Source of the DNA: Henricia sp. BOLD:AAB3569
Taxonomy: Eukaryota; Echinodermata; Asteroidea; Spinulosida; Echinasteridae
Reading direction: 5' to 3'
Assembly (NCBI GenBank): GCA_037783545.1
Contig: JBBELK010000298.1
Span: forward strand, 248,001-312,000
DNA: 64,000 bases
This document shows positions 9,661 to 22,000 of this stretch, piece by piece (position 1 is the first letter of the stretch; each line of letters opens with the position of its first letter). Made by a program: the position numbers and the translations under genes. The notes beneath the pieces were generated by a model. The model was given only the letters and a program-made list of their open reading frames with translations. It made no database searches and had not been told where the DNA came from.

Positions 9661-10466
9661 TTTTCATTATTAAATCAATATATTGATATTTTTTATATAA
9701 TTAAATAAATCTGTGAATGAACCTAATTGTGACAATATATTAGAAGTATTTTTATCAAATCTCTTGTTTAATATTATGGCTAATACTAAAATATATCTAA
9801 AATGTGATATTGTTGTTTGTGAACTCGGTCAATCTACTTTGTTGTTTCACACAGAGTATGAATGTTTATTTTTCTTCAGTGAAAATGGTGCAAACAATTT
9901 AGAAATATTAATTTTTCTCAAAATAATAATTCCGGCATTATCTTACCTTAATATTTTCTTAGAAAAGAGTTTAGCTGATTGTGTGAGTGATATATGTATA
10001 ATTTTTGGTGGATTGAAGCTGCTGTATATATACTAGTAAGAAAAATGTATTTTTGTGTTGTGATTTGGAAGAACTAAAATATATCTGTCAATTTTATCCC
10101 AATAATAGTTTGTCTTACTTACTGAACTGATATTCACAGGCGGAAAAATAATGCGATTCATTGTTAAAAAAAAAGCCTCTTGTAGAATTTGTGTTGGTCA
10201 TTTTAGTACTCTTTCCCTTTTGTCACTTATGTCCAACTTTTCAAAACATTGTTAAAAGATAGACGGATGCTCAACAGTCGGATTTCTCAAAGTTATGTTT
10301 TATTGCAGACCGTAAAATTATTGAAATACAATAGTAAAATGTGAGCAGATTCTGCAGGAGAAATTTTTCATATTGATTTGTAGCCAACTATTTTAATCAG
10401 AGCCGTATCATTAGTGTGTAGCGCCCTCTTCTGGAATTTCAGCGCCAAGCAGAGATGAGCTGGAAT

Positions 10467-10678
10467 CATAGAGTTAGATGTAGAAAACTGGAGTGTGCAC
10501 TGGCTATTCAAGCCACGTGTGCGGGCGGCGCCATGTTTGCTTAACGCTATGAGTGCAAAGTGGGCAACACAACTTTGCCCACCGAGCACCCATAGCGCTA
10601 AGCCAAAATGGCGGCGTCTATATCGGCACATCATGTACTGGGAGTGCGCACTCTAGTTTTCTATATTTAACTCTATGG
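10467..10678. mobile_element. Hairpin MITE family M1, copy 1
   Basis: Ends CATAGAGTTAGATGTAGAAA and its mirror TTTCTATATTTAACTCTATG; a second nested hairpin pairs GCGCCATGTTTGCTTAACGC with GCGCTAAGCCAAAATGGCGGC. Other copies: about 30585-30755 and 55781-56020. Confidence 0.82.
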
Positions 10679-11170
10679 CTGGAATGGGGTTGCCGTATTG
10701 TTGGAATTTTGTGACCAATTATATCCCGTCTATTCTACAAATTGTATGCTAGTAAACGCCATTAACCTCTGCCATAACCGCTTTCAGTGGAACATATTCA
10801 ATATGGCGACCCAACACACAGGCTCAACCTTTTGTTGCATTCAACCAAACTAACAAAAATAATATATCAATCATCTTACAAAAGCTATATACGTTTAGCC
10901 TATACACAACAACAAAAAACATAAAACACGGCAACGGATGTCAACAGCCAACATTATACACTTAGTAGGCTAATCGTCATTATAAATTCACGTGCATGGT
11001 TTCAGAAAATTATAAAGAAATTAGTGGTGTGGGTTGTTTTATCGTGAAGACTAAATTATAACGGGGAAAAAATGGATAAACCGTAATTAGTCGTCTATAC
11101 ACATATAGTTAAACAAATCAAATGTACCTTTTGCAACGGCGGCCATCTTTGTGGGTAGACTTTCTGATTT

Positions 11171-11519
11171 AAAGGAGCTGCGTCCAGATCACATTTTTAA
11201 GCCCCCATTTTTCCCATGGTGTTGAGATTTTGATACCATATCATTTGTCATATTTTTCTCATTACCAATTTGAAATTTTGCACTCTCAATCCGTATATTT
11301 TTAAGGATATCGTCAAAAAACACCCATATTTTGTAAACTAATTTATCCGTTCCATAAAGCAGTGCAGTGATCGCACGCAACCTTTTTGTTTCCACATCCA
11401 AATTGGAGATTGCAAATTTCCTGTTTTCTTCCCATGGATAGTATTTTGGGAAGGTGTTTTATATGATTGATAGGTTAAAACAAAATCCATTTTCTTGAAA
11501 CAATCTGAACAACTCCTTC
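11171..11519. mobile_element. piggyBac-type MITE family, copy 1
   Basis: Starts AAAGGAGC inside a TTTAAA context and ends ACTCCTT. It is homologous along its length to 53677-54031, including GATACCATATCATTTGTCAT and CCACATCCAAATTGGAGATT. Fragments of the same family lie at about 2584-2752 and 26655-26762. Confidence 0.8.
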
Positions 11520-11869
11520 ACATAGAAACACAAAATGCCTCATCGGCCTTGCCCCGATGCAACGATTTTGTGTCATAAAATAATTATGCACGTGGCGGGC
11601 CCATCCCCTTGATGTATGTTTTAAAAAGTTCCCGCCAAAACTGGGCGTCGCTGCTCATTATTATTGAGCAGTTGCTAATGCTATTATACATAATTCCTTT
11701 TCATACACACCACCATTTACATAGGCCTACATGTATATGCACAAATTAATATAAAAACGCAGATGGGATGAAATATACCCGTTTCTTTGCTTTGAGTTAA
11801 CAAAATTGCGAATCTTTTTACTGCTGAGCTTATTTTGCAGTTCATTTTACGCGTACCAATAAATTTAAA

Positions 11870-12062
11870 CCCCGAAAATAACAGCACTGTTAATACAATA
11901 TTCTGCTTATAACAAGGAACCCCGATAATAAGAGCACTGTTAATACAACATTCTGCTTATAACAAGGAATATTTTAGGTCCCAATTTTGTGTTCATTGTT
12001 TTCATCCTGATAATACAAGGTTACCGTTATAACAAGGACTCGTGTTAACGTGGATCGACTGA
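11870..12062. repeat. pogo/Tigger-like terminal repeat block
   Basis: Two tandem copies of ACAATATTCTGCTTATAACA-type sequence, followed by GTTATAACAAGG and a CAGTCGA-like end on the reverse strand at about 12062. Similar scraps occur at about 1505-1565, 24105-24160 and 24505-24545. The assignment to pogo-like elements rests on the (A)TAATACGAG/TTATAACAAGG style of ends and is tentative. Confidence 0.5.
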
Positions 12063-12078
12063 ATCGTAATAGACCTGT

Positions 12079-12284
12079 TCGGGTTTTTTTCGCACACAAT
12101 AGAATTAGCATACTCATTTATTTTTGGTACAGCGGACCTTTGACATACTGTGGACCGGTTCCTAATCCGTACCATTTATTGCAGAATGCCATCTACTCGG
12201 GAACCAAACTATACATGTCAAAGGTCCACTGTACCAGAATATACATGAGTATGCTAATTCCATTGTGTGCGAAAACCCCCGAAT
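12079..12284. mobile_element. 206 bp hairpin MITE
   Basis: Long imperfect arms at 12079-12146 and 12215-12284: TTCGGG.. CGCACACAATAGAATTAGCA mirrored by TGCTAATTCCATTGTGTGCG, and GGACCTTTGACAT mirrored by ATGTCAAAGGTCC. Non-coding. Confidence 0.8.
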
Positions 12285-12409
12285 TGTTGTACATTGGACA
12301 AAGACTTAACGTGATTCGCAAACTTGTACTTATTATTTATTAAAACTTATTTAATGAATACATAAGGCTGCCCTTTTGACACGAAAGCGATTTCATTTTA
12401 ATAGTCGCA

Positions 12410-12575
12410 GCGGTGGACAATCGGCCCGTTCCACGAACACTCTACCAACCGTTCGCCAACGTTCGCTATACTGGTTACGGTCTTGTGTACACACGTCTAT
12501 TATGGAATACTGGGCACCAGCTGTTGGCGAACGTTCAAACGTGAGCAACGTTCGCGTAAAGTGAACATTTTCGGA
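12410..12575. mobile_element. Palindromic MITE with CGTTCGCCAACGTTCGC core, copy 2
   Basis: CGTTCGCCAACGTTCGC (about 12450) is mirrored by TGTTGGCGAACGTT and GCAACGTTCGCG further right. Related copies lie at about 4070-4220 and 54505-54632. Confidence 0.65.
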
Positions 12576-12734
12576 AACCGAAGGCCTCTGCTGCTTAACG
12601 AGAGACAAAGTATTGTGTGAGTTGCGCAGTGGTACCACAAGATGGCGCTTATAGTAGCGACAGATATATGCGCCTTCTTTTTTGTGCAGAGGCTCAGTTT
12701 CCCAAGATGACAAGTGGAACAAGTCCTTGCCTTA

Positions 12735-12877
12735 TAGACCATATCGAATAACTGCCATCTTGTAGGGCAGTTTCTTTGTTTCTTGGGGACATGGCAAGCA
12801 CATTTTGTGCTTACATTGTTGACCATTCTAAATGTCAAAAGTTACCCCACAAGATGGCAGGTATTCAATACGGTCTA
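12735..12877. mobile_element. 143 bp MITE with TA target duplication, copy 1
   Basis: Inverted ends TAGACCATATCGAATAACTG and CAGGTATTCAATACGGTCTA, flanked by TA on both sides (12733-12734, 12878-12879). A second copy is at 48074-48227. It lies in the likely 3' end region of receptor gene 2, about 30 bases past its stop codon. Confidence 0.8.
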
Positions 12878-12904
12878 TAGGCCTAATCAGTTTCCCCTTC
12901 CATT

Positions 12905-13075
12905 TCAGTCGATAGAGTGCGCTACATCATTGCCCGTAAACACCTTGCCAAAGAACTCTTTAGCCAGCGGTGCTTCGAGCATGATGGTGATCGTCCCTAC
13001 GAAGACACCACACAGGAATATAATCAGGAAGATGCGGTCTACGACCATGGCTACGTACTTCCAGTCTTCCCGTGC
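12905..13075 (-). CDS. Receptor gene 2, terminal exon (TM4)
   Basis: Acceptor gattgtctgcag, phase 0. Encodes [18 protein letters not shown] through TM4 to PLAKEFFGKVFTGNDVAHSI D and the stop (TGA, 12905-12907). DWKYVAMVVDR is the pre-TM4 signature of nicotinic subunits. Confidence 0.96.
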   Translation of the reverse strand, partial: AREDWKYVAMVVDRIFLIIFLCGVFVGTITIMLEAPLAKEFFGKVFTGNDVAHSID

Positions 13076-16000
13076 CTGCAGACAATCACAAAAAGGTAAG
13101 AACAGTTTTATTATACATACATCATTCAACATGCCATAACAACACAGATGTTCTGATTCTTCAAAATATTCTGATCGAAGATTTTGAGGAATTCATTGGA
13201 TTTTCATATTCGGCATTTATCTCATTTTGCGAGAAACTCTCCACTTAGGCTACATCAGTTTTGCGATTACTGTGCGATAACAGTGCAATGTTCGTAATCT
13301 GTGAATGGTCTACAACTAATGCAGTAATGATGTACATGTATACCATAACTCCCCGTGGTGTATGTAAAATCGTATTGATTCTGTAGTAATGACAGAGGAG
13401 CTCGGAGCTGTAAGTGTACCGTGCCGCTAGTCGCAATTGTGTGATTCTTTACCTTGTGACTGTAATCTCTCAAGAAGTTATATATGAAACATGCATACAT
13501 CGGATGATGTTTTGTTTAAAGATAGTATACATGATTGGTAAACTGTTACAAATAGTTTTATCCCCCTGTGTGATTGAAGATATGCATGATTAAAACCAAC
13601 CTGAGCAAAAACCAGGTCCGTACTTCGTCAAACTTTTGAGGAAACAGTCAAAAAAGGGTTTGCAGTCATTTCTCCCCAAAACCACTTCGCCCTGAACCAT
13701 TTCGCCCTGTATGAACCACGGCCTGTGCACGAAGTGGTTTTGGGGCGAAGTAGCATTTGGGCGATGTAGTGTTTGGACGAAGTGATTTGGGGCGAAATGG
13801 CACTCGGGCGAAGTGGTTTTAGGGAGAATTGAATTGTTGTCTCATGAGACGAAAACTAATTGTTTTACTCATTTCTCAAAGACTATAGCACTTCAGACAA
13901 CCATTTCAAGGGAAGTTTTCTACGGTCATATGTTTACATTGTGTAAGTTAGGCGTAAATCTGTGAACATTTCTGATTTTCGAGATACCAATCATGTATAC
14001 TGCCTTTAAGTAATGTCTTTGGATTTGTAAACGATAAACCCACCCTGATCAAATCATCTTCGTTCCGATACCGCGACGTCATAAACATAATCTCCTCGAC
14101 CGCTCGATGAACATTCATGGCTTCGCTAGGGTCGGGGTCTGGGTTGGTTGAAGGAAGATATCTGCTGGAACGACGGGGCTCTTGACCAACTGCAGTGGGT
14201 ATTAATTGTTCACAATTATTAAGAGATAGGGTGAGGTAACAAGTTCAATTAACAGATTTATTAACTCGGTGTTAATCTGGATCCCAACATGAATGTCCAG
14301 CTATAGGTCAATACAACAACAACACTCTATATATTAACGGGATTTAACGCCATGTTAACATATTTCTAAACTCGGCATCCCATGAATTCTTAGAGTAGCA
14401 GGGAATCGACTTTCATTTAATTGTGCAAGTGAAGCACACTGAAGTATTTAGCCACTAAAATGGAAATCTCCAAATCTTTATGGAGCCCAGAATATATCTC
14501 ATTTGTAGGTAAAATCCATGACGTAATACAATAAGTTGTGTTGAAAACTGAACTTCAATCACAAAAATGTACTTCGTTCAGATTAAGATATTAAACAGTG
14601 CTGTTGCCACTAAGTAGTTTCGTAGCTTAGATTGGTGAATTTTGGATAACTTTGTGTCGAATGAAGGAGGAAACTATGTTCCACATTCTCAACTTCGAAA
14701 ATATAATCGCTTGCACCAAACAGTATTTCACGAAGAGCGCCTTCGACCGTAAAGGCCTACTTCGATTGCACTTATTCTGACGAACAAAATGCTTTTATCG
14801 CTCATTCTTGTCCTAGTCAACCAGTTCTTAGTATTTTGCGGAACGCCTATAAAGCACACATACTATCGCGTACCGTCAACTTTTGCATCTGCCAAGTGCC
14901 GACTTGTGCGTACCATGGACAGTCAACTTTAATAAAATAAATTTTCCAAGTTCCATCTGGCAAGATCGCGATTACCGAAGACGCACACAGGCACCGCACA
15001 TAGGCCGCAATAAAACCGGTTATTAGTGTCACTTTGCCCGCGGCCCGTGTCCAATCTGTCCCCAATCATTACGACCCAAAAACGTGCTTTTGATAGTTTT
15101 TCTTTCGGCCTCTCTCATCAATTCGACGCAATTGCTTCTTTAAACTGACAGATTTGTGTTGTTGTTGACCGGAGGGGACTTTTAAGGAAATCGGAGGAGG
15201 AATTGCTTGGCCGGGTGTTTGGTAAATTGTTCGGTGCCTTCTTTCTCGAGGGAAAAAAGTCACATATAATTGGTGGCCCTTTGATGTGTTCGGTACATTA
15301 AAACGGGGTTTTGTTTTGAGTACAGTTTTCGTTAAAAAATATTTTTAAAAACCTACAAATTTGGAATTTAGCTTAGCTTAATGAATTTATATTTTCTCTT
15401 CTAAATTGAGGGTATTGGTAAATACGTTTTTGTGATTTTCAAACCATCACTAAACAAATCACGGCAGTTTTGTTCGCTTTGGCCGTCATCTGAGCCTTCC
15501 ATAGAAAAGCGCACCTGTAAACAAACTCATCATGTCGTGGGCCTATATTCATTACCTGGACTCGTCCTGCGAGGTCCGTTGGAGCTTGACGGCATGTCTG
15601 CCCTACTCGTGGGCGTGGCATTGGCAGCCCAGTAGGTAGGCGTCAGGGAAAAAGACGGGTTCCTGCTAATAGGCCGTGCGTCCCCGTTTGCGTTCACCTC
15701 TGAGTATAGATACCAAACAAAGGCTAAATTTAGTTATTTAGTTAACAATTTAGTTAACAGTTTAACTGGTTATTATAACATTAACGGTTTTCAGAACCCT
15801 ATCTCTGAGCTTCCGTGTAGTGCTTTTGGAAGGCACCACCATTTTTTTGAATTACTAGCACACCTTTAAGCCAGTTCCGTCAAAACAATCATGTAATTCT
15901 CAATCTACCCCGCCCCCGCGAAGCTTGTATAGTCACCTTTAATGTTGAGATCACTCACGTTAAGCCGACCCTGGGATATCTGGGCCTGTAGCCAAGCCCC

Positions 16001-19000
16001 ATTCATTTGTGTATGAACCTAAACCCTTGAATATAACTCTCTTGCTGCCCTGCATAAAAGGTCAGTGGTCCTTTGTTTACTTCATATGACGCAAGAATTT
16101 GAAAAAGCCCGGTTGTTTGCTGCCACCAAGGGTCTCACAAGTTCCATTTCGTAAATTTATTTCTTAACGCAAGTCAAGTGTCCACCTTTCCTCACCCAGC
16201 GGACAAAGAGTACTGTAGTGTCCTAGGCTAATGTTACATCATTAATTTGTGATCACCAAATGACTTCGGGTTGCCGTGCACGACAGACATGTAATCAATT
16301 TTCTTTGCGTTGGGGTCAGCTAATCAATCGTGTTAGTCAGTGGTTGGTAACCGCAGGCTGGTAACCAGAGAATGACCACAGGATCATGCTGACCGTTGAT
16401 TCGGTCAGAATAATCCAGAAATCTGTCGCGATTTGGAACATACGACCGAAACGAAGTGAACATTATCTAAAGAGCTGATGCGAAAGGAATATAGGTTCTC
16501 AAATTTATTAATGTTTTTTTTTTTTTAATATATTGGCATCTAATCTATATGGGGTACATTTGAAAAATAAGTCAATAATTCCTTTCAGATGTCTTTAGTT
16601 TATCTCAGAATTAAAGAAATGTCCTTGTTTTGTTCTCAGGAGATAACTTTTGCCCAAAAAAGTAACAAATTGCTGCCACAACATACATTTTTAAAAAGCA
16701 GGTGCACAAATTTTCCTATTACGCATGTAATATGGACAGACAATTTTGTGACATCTTTTTCCGTCTTTGTTACATGCGTAATAGGAAAATTTGTGCACGA
16801 GGTTTTCACAAATGTATGTTGTAGGACTATTTTCTTACTCCTTGGTGAAAAAGTTATTTCCTCAGTTTAGCTTGATAATTTAAAAATAAAATTAAGACAT
16901 TTGAAGTGAACTGGGACCTAAGATCTTGAATGTTACAGAATTGTATACCCATTACCGTGGACAGATCCATATCTATGTATGGAGCGTCAAAAGAACCAAA
17001 TGTGCTACCAAAGAATCAACTTTGTACAACAGGCAGTGCATTTGATGTAATGAAGAATATTTTACCCGCCATGTTTTCAGCTTCCGAGTCCGTCTCGAGT
17101 CCACTCACATCACCATGATCCATCTCACTCCGCAAACGCACGTTGTAATTATTGCCTTTACTCTCCATGACAAGTTTCTTGGAGTCTACATAGTTTGTGG
17201 TAACAGCGTCTCTGGTGAGCGTAACACCAACATTTCTATATCTCAAATTGTACCGCTCCGGCCGTTTCAAGGCGATGTATTTGGGAAGAATGTTGATGAA
17301 CAACGTTCTGACCCAGTTGGGCATTTTGTGGGTGTGTGGCGATCGGTACCTGATGTTTAAGACGAAAACGGTGAGGATGATTGATGAAGATACAACGACC
17401 ATTGTAAATAGGAGGTACTTGACGATCAGTGGGAAGTTGTTACCGGTGGGCGGTATGCGTTGGGTGACCAGGAGTAGAAACCATGCCATGGAGAGAAGCA
17501 CCGAGGTACAGAGGGACATCTTCTCGCTGATGTCCGGGGGAAGGTAGAACACCAAGACGGTATTGAATGAGATAAGACCGCAAGGCAGTAAGAGGTAGGC
17601 GAAGTAATACAGCGGCATCCTGCGTAACAAAAAGGTACAAGTGACGTCCACGTACACCTCTTGACAACACAGATAGCTAATGACGTGTCTCTCACACGGT
17701 GACTGAACGATCGCCCACTCGCCATTTTCCCAATAATCTTTCTTTTCGGCGCTCGGACTTGACGGGATAAGATCAATCTTGCCCATGTCGTAGGTCCAGG
17801 AACCGAACTTCATGGTGCAGTTCTGCTCATCGAAGGGGAAGTAGCGAGCGTCGATCTTACATGAGCTCTTGTAGACGGCCGGTGGAGACCAGTTGATGGT
17901 ACCGTTGTAGTCCACGCTGGCCCAGGCTCCTGTTTGCATGTCGAATGAACCATTGGCGCTGGAAATAGAAACCAGTAGGAGAATTTGTTTATTTGCTTGT
18001 ACCAGATTTCGGGCAATCGTCATCGGTAGCTATTTATGTCATAAGGTGCTATTGAGACACGGTGCGGCCAGTTGACCTATAGCGCCCTCAATAGGCATGT
18101 GAAGCCCACTCAAGCAGTTCACCTTATAACGCCTGGGCACTCAATTTGACCTATAGCGCCCTCAAGAGGCAAGTACAGCCCACTGAAGTATTTCATCGGA
18201 TAACATCTGTGCCCTCAATTTGACCTATAGCGCCCTCAAGAGGCATGTAAAGCCCACTGAAGTATTTCATCTGATAACATCTGAGCCCTCAACTTGACCT
18301 ATAGCGCCCACAAGAGCCATACAATACTCTCTAAAAGTATTTTATACGTATCACACGATACCTACTTATTATAGATGAGGATATCCGGGATCCATATGGA
18401 CTCGCTGGGGACTTTAATCCGCTGGATTCCGTCAAAGTCACCGGGGCGCCACTCCAGGTTGTAATCATGCCACACCTGAAGATGAAATCAAAATATCATC
18501 GGGGCATTTTCACCGGACACCGAGCACAGGTATACTCAGGACGATATGGGGCCTAAGGACTTCCCCCTGAACGCCTCTATGACTTAACACACTCTTCCGT
18601 TTTGTTAACGCACCAACTCTCGCAAGGAATTTCTTTGGAATTCTTTGGATGTTTAAAACACAATGGGGGAACAATTGTGGGGGGAGGGGGCGGGGGTACC
18701 CTCGGCTCCATATCATGCTGCATATGAGCACAGGATATGGGAAATATTGTGAATTGGGCTATGATTTTTGGCAAAAGTAGTAAGTATTTGACTACCAAGA
18801 CAGCCAATGTTGGCTGTTTTAGGGTGCTTATATTTTACCATCGTCATCGTCCTGAGGAAAATAAAGTCACCGTTAGTTATGATATCAGGTCCATCATTGT
18901 GAGGTCACATAAACATTTAAATCAAGACTTAAAAATTTACTGACAGCTAATTTAACAAAACAAATTTACAACCGATCCTTTATGGACCTGTTCGCTATCG

Positions 19001-22000
19001 AAGCTAAATTTTGATGGTCTGTTCGTGAAATGCAGGACTGATTTAATGTCGAAATTATGAAAATATTACGCACCTGTTGCACCCAAACTTTGGACGTGAG
19101 TACCTGGTTACGCTCATCCTGTTAGAAATGGAAAAAATTGAAAAGTGGAAAAAAGTTCAACCCTTCCATGATTCAAACATGGTCTCCCCTGGTCCAGAGT
19201 AAGAATGCTAGTTTGATGTTATGTGCATGTGGTCCCAGGCCGGCAATGTCCGTGTATCATGGTATTTTTACAGTGTTCTTTACAATGTTTTACGGTAATA
19301 TTTTACTATGTTCTGATCATTCGTCTTTGCGAATGTCTTAACTTTGACCAAGAATGTCAAGGTGTCTTCTTGTAGTCTTGTGCATAATGCTACAAGTTAA
19401 CATCGAGTAGGTCTATTGATTTAGGCTACTGTTTCTATCCCGCCTCAAAGGCAACATTCAAGGTGTGTCCGTCAACGCAACCGTGTTCCGGTTTATGAAC
19501 ATCTGTCACAAAGTAATTAATTCGCAGCTCTACATTCCTTTCCTCAAAATTCGCGCCTGTCTTTCGTCATATTATATTGGCGCCGATGACAGGCCAATTT
19601 CATCGGGACCAATGTTTGGAATCACCGAGGATTGACGCCTCGATGCGGGTTTCTGGGTGATAAATTCAAGGGGAGAAAGGCGCACGGGGTCCCGGTCATG
19701 GTCACGGTGAATTGCGGTGTTTTATCATAGTCTGTAAAACAACATTCTCTCGCCATAAGTCTTGGAACGTGGCCTATTTTCTGACTTTAATTACTTATAT
19801 TGTATATACATAAACAGAAGCCCAATTGGCAGGCGGTATCTCATGTGTGAAATGAGATTCGCGCGCGTTGTGCGTGCCTGTATGACGCGCGACGCGCGTG
19901 ATTGCACCAATAAAATTACTCACCACATCCACAATCTGCGAGATGGCCAGGCTGAAGTTAATATAGAGTTTGTCCAGAGCACCTTTAACCGGTAGCGCCA
20001 GTTTGCTGTAATCCTTGAAGAGGAACGCTCGGAGTCTCTCCTCGCCTTCTGAAGCTTGCACGCCTAGGCCAGAAAAAGAAACAACATTCATCCAAATTGT
20101 CCTTTCGATCTATACACACTTTGCATCGGCAGCCATGTTGCTAGGGGCAGGTTTTCATAATTAAATGATGTGACAATAGATGCACAAAGTACTTACTCAT
20201 GTATGACACACTGCCGTGCTAAGGGTTTATTGTTGTGGAATCACTGCATACAATGTTTAAATTATTAGATCCTTACGATTTTTCTCTCATCCCAAGTTTG
20301 GTTATTTTAAATATGGTATAAAGTTGAAACAAAAAATCTTGTCACAGGAAGCTTGAATTTGGGTTCACTACCTGGCCAAGATAGGTTATGACACGTGTGT
20401 CCTTGAACAAGGCAATTTGCAACATGGAATGGGGTGGGTGGGTGGTAAATGGTACGGATATTTTGTTGTCTTGCATTGAGAAAATTTCTCAAGGAATGCT
20501 TGTCAATGTCAAGCATGGGTGTCCTTTCACACGATTACACTTTTGTAAAATTTTCTCAAGCATAAGAAAATAGCTCAATCCTTGCGAGTTTTTTGGCCTC
20601 GTGTGAAAAGGGCTTTAACCATGCTGGTTAAGTCACACGAACTCGGGGGGTGGGTGAATGTAACATGATTAAGATGATACAAAAATGTGCCAAACTCAGG
20701 AATACATGTAGTATTCTTTATCTAATGTTGAATCTGATGCTAACTACGAAAAATTAGGGGGAGGGGGGATTTGAAAACGTTCAAATGATCAACTAGGAAA
20801 GCAAAATGAACGTCAGTTAGAAGTATTTAAGCTTGTCATCGAAGTCAACTCGCGCAAGCACAAAAGGCGGGAAAACACTTGAAAGGCAATATCGCGTTAC
20901 CATGGTCACTAAAAGACCCATCAAGTTCAGGTTTAAGTCGTTTTGTTTTCTTATGTCTGCATGGGTATACGGTCAAGGCTACCGTAGACGTTTATAGATA
21001 AAATGATCATTTCTGGATGATTTGCGGTTAACAGTCATGTAATAACCACTCTTGGTTGTCACTTTAGCATCAGCGGTTATGTTAAGAAAGTGCCTTTTGA
21101 AGTGGCCACGGAGCTACCGCTTTTCTTTAAAGGTGCATGTCGTAGTTATACAGGGTTCTCCCCAAAAAAATTCCAGGCCAAACCTGGCAACCTCGGAATC
21201 TGTTTCCCCGGAGCCTGATTTTAGGGAATCTTCTTACATGAAAAGTAGTCGTTATCCGGTCAAGATCAGTCAAGCGAATTAAAAGTTATGCCATTTTTGG
21301 TGCAGCATGTCAGCCCTCAACTAGGAGTGACTGCCTGTAATCAGATCTGGGGCCGATTTCACTAACGCTTTGCGATGATCGCTAATCCCCAAATCAATCG
21401 CTAAACTCGAAATCCATCGCAACTTTGCGATCAACTTCGAAGAGCGATTTCACAAAAACTTAGCGATGGCGTTGGCCATCGCTAGTTGTTATTTAGCGAT
21501 GAATATTTAGCGACGACTAATTTGTCATCGTAAATGGAAACATTCATCGCTAAAGTACAATTTCGCGCCATTTGTTTAGTATTTTGAAGGTTTGGTGATT
21601 TTCAGTGTGTCTCGAAATGGCGTTTCAGTTGTTGTACATAAACAACGCAAGAGCATTACCGAGAGAAAGGGTTTTCAGGGACAGGAAAAATCCTCTGGAT
21701 TCATACAATGACAAAAGGATGCACAAATATTATCGGTTTACGCGGAATGGTGTCATGAGAATTATTGACATTTTAGAGCCACATCTCCGCCTTTCAACTC
21801 TTAGGAGCCACGCAATAGATGCAACCGTTCAAGTATTAAGCTCTCAGGATGCTTCTATTCCACAACATCCGAGCATCATGGCATATCTAGTCGCTATAGT
21901 GTCTGCGCTGCAGCTGAATCGTGCATCAAGTCACCGAATTTCTGGTTGTTTACGCGTTACTAAGCGATCGTCCTCGTCCAACACATTTATTTATAATTAA

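Larger units (their letters stand above)
8389..12904. other. Intergenic region between GLT1D1 and receptor gene 2 (convergent 3' ends)
   Basis: No supported exon. GLT1D1 (+) and the receptor gene (-) converge here. The space is filled by MITEs at 8558, 10467, 11171, 12079, 12410 and 12735, a repeat at 9440-9660 and a pogo-like repeat at 11870-12062. A possible polyadenylation signal for receptor gene 2 is the tttatt at 12336-12341 (AATAAA on the - strand). Between 9660 and 10440 the DNA is AT-rich and I see nothing recognisable. Confidence 0.6.

Noticed and set aside
9713-10036. 107-residue frame on the + strand
   Set aside because: AT-rich, hydrophobic composition typical of non-coding DNA, with no recognisable family, splice pattern or neighbouring exon.
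17426-17776. Second - strand frame inside the large receptor exon
   Set aside because: Shadow frame of the clearly conserved receptor coding sequence.
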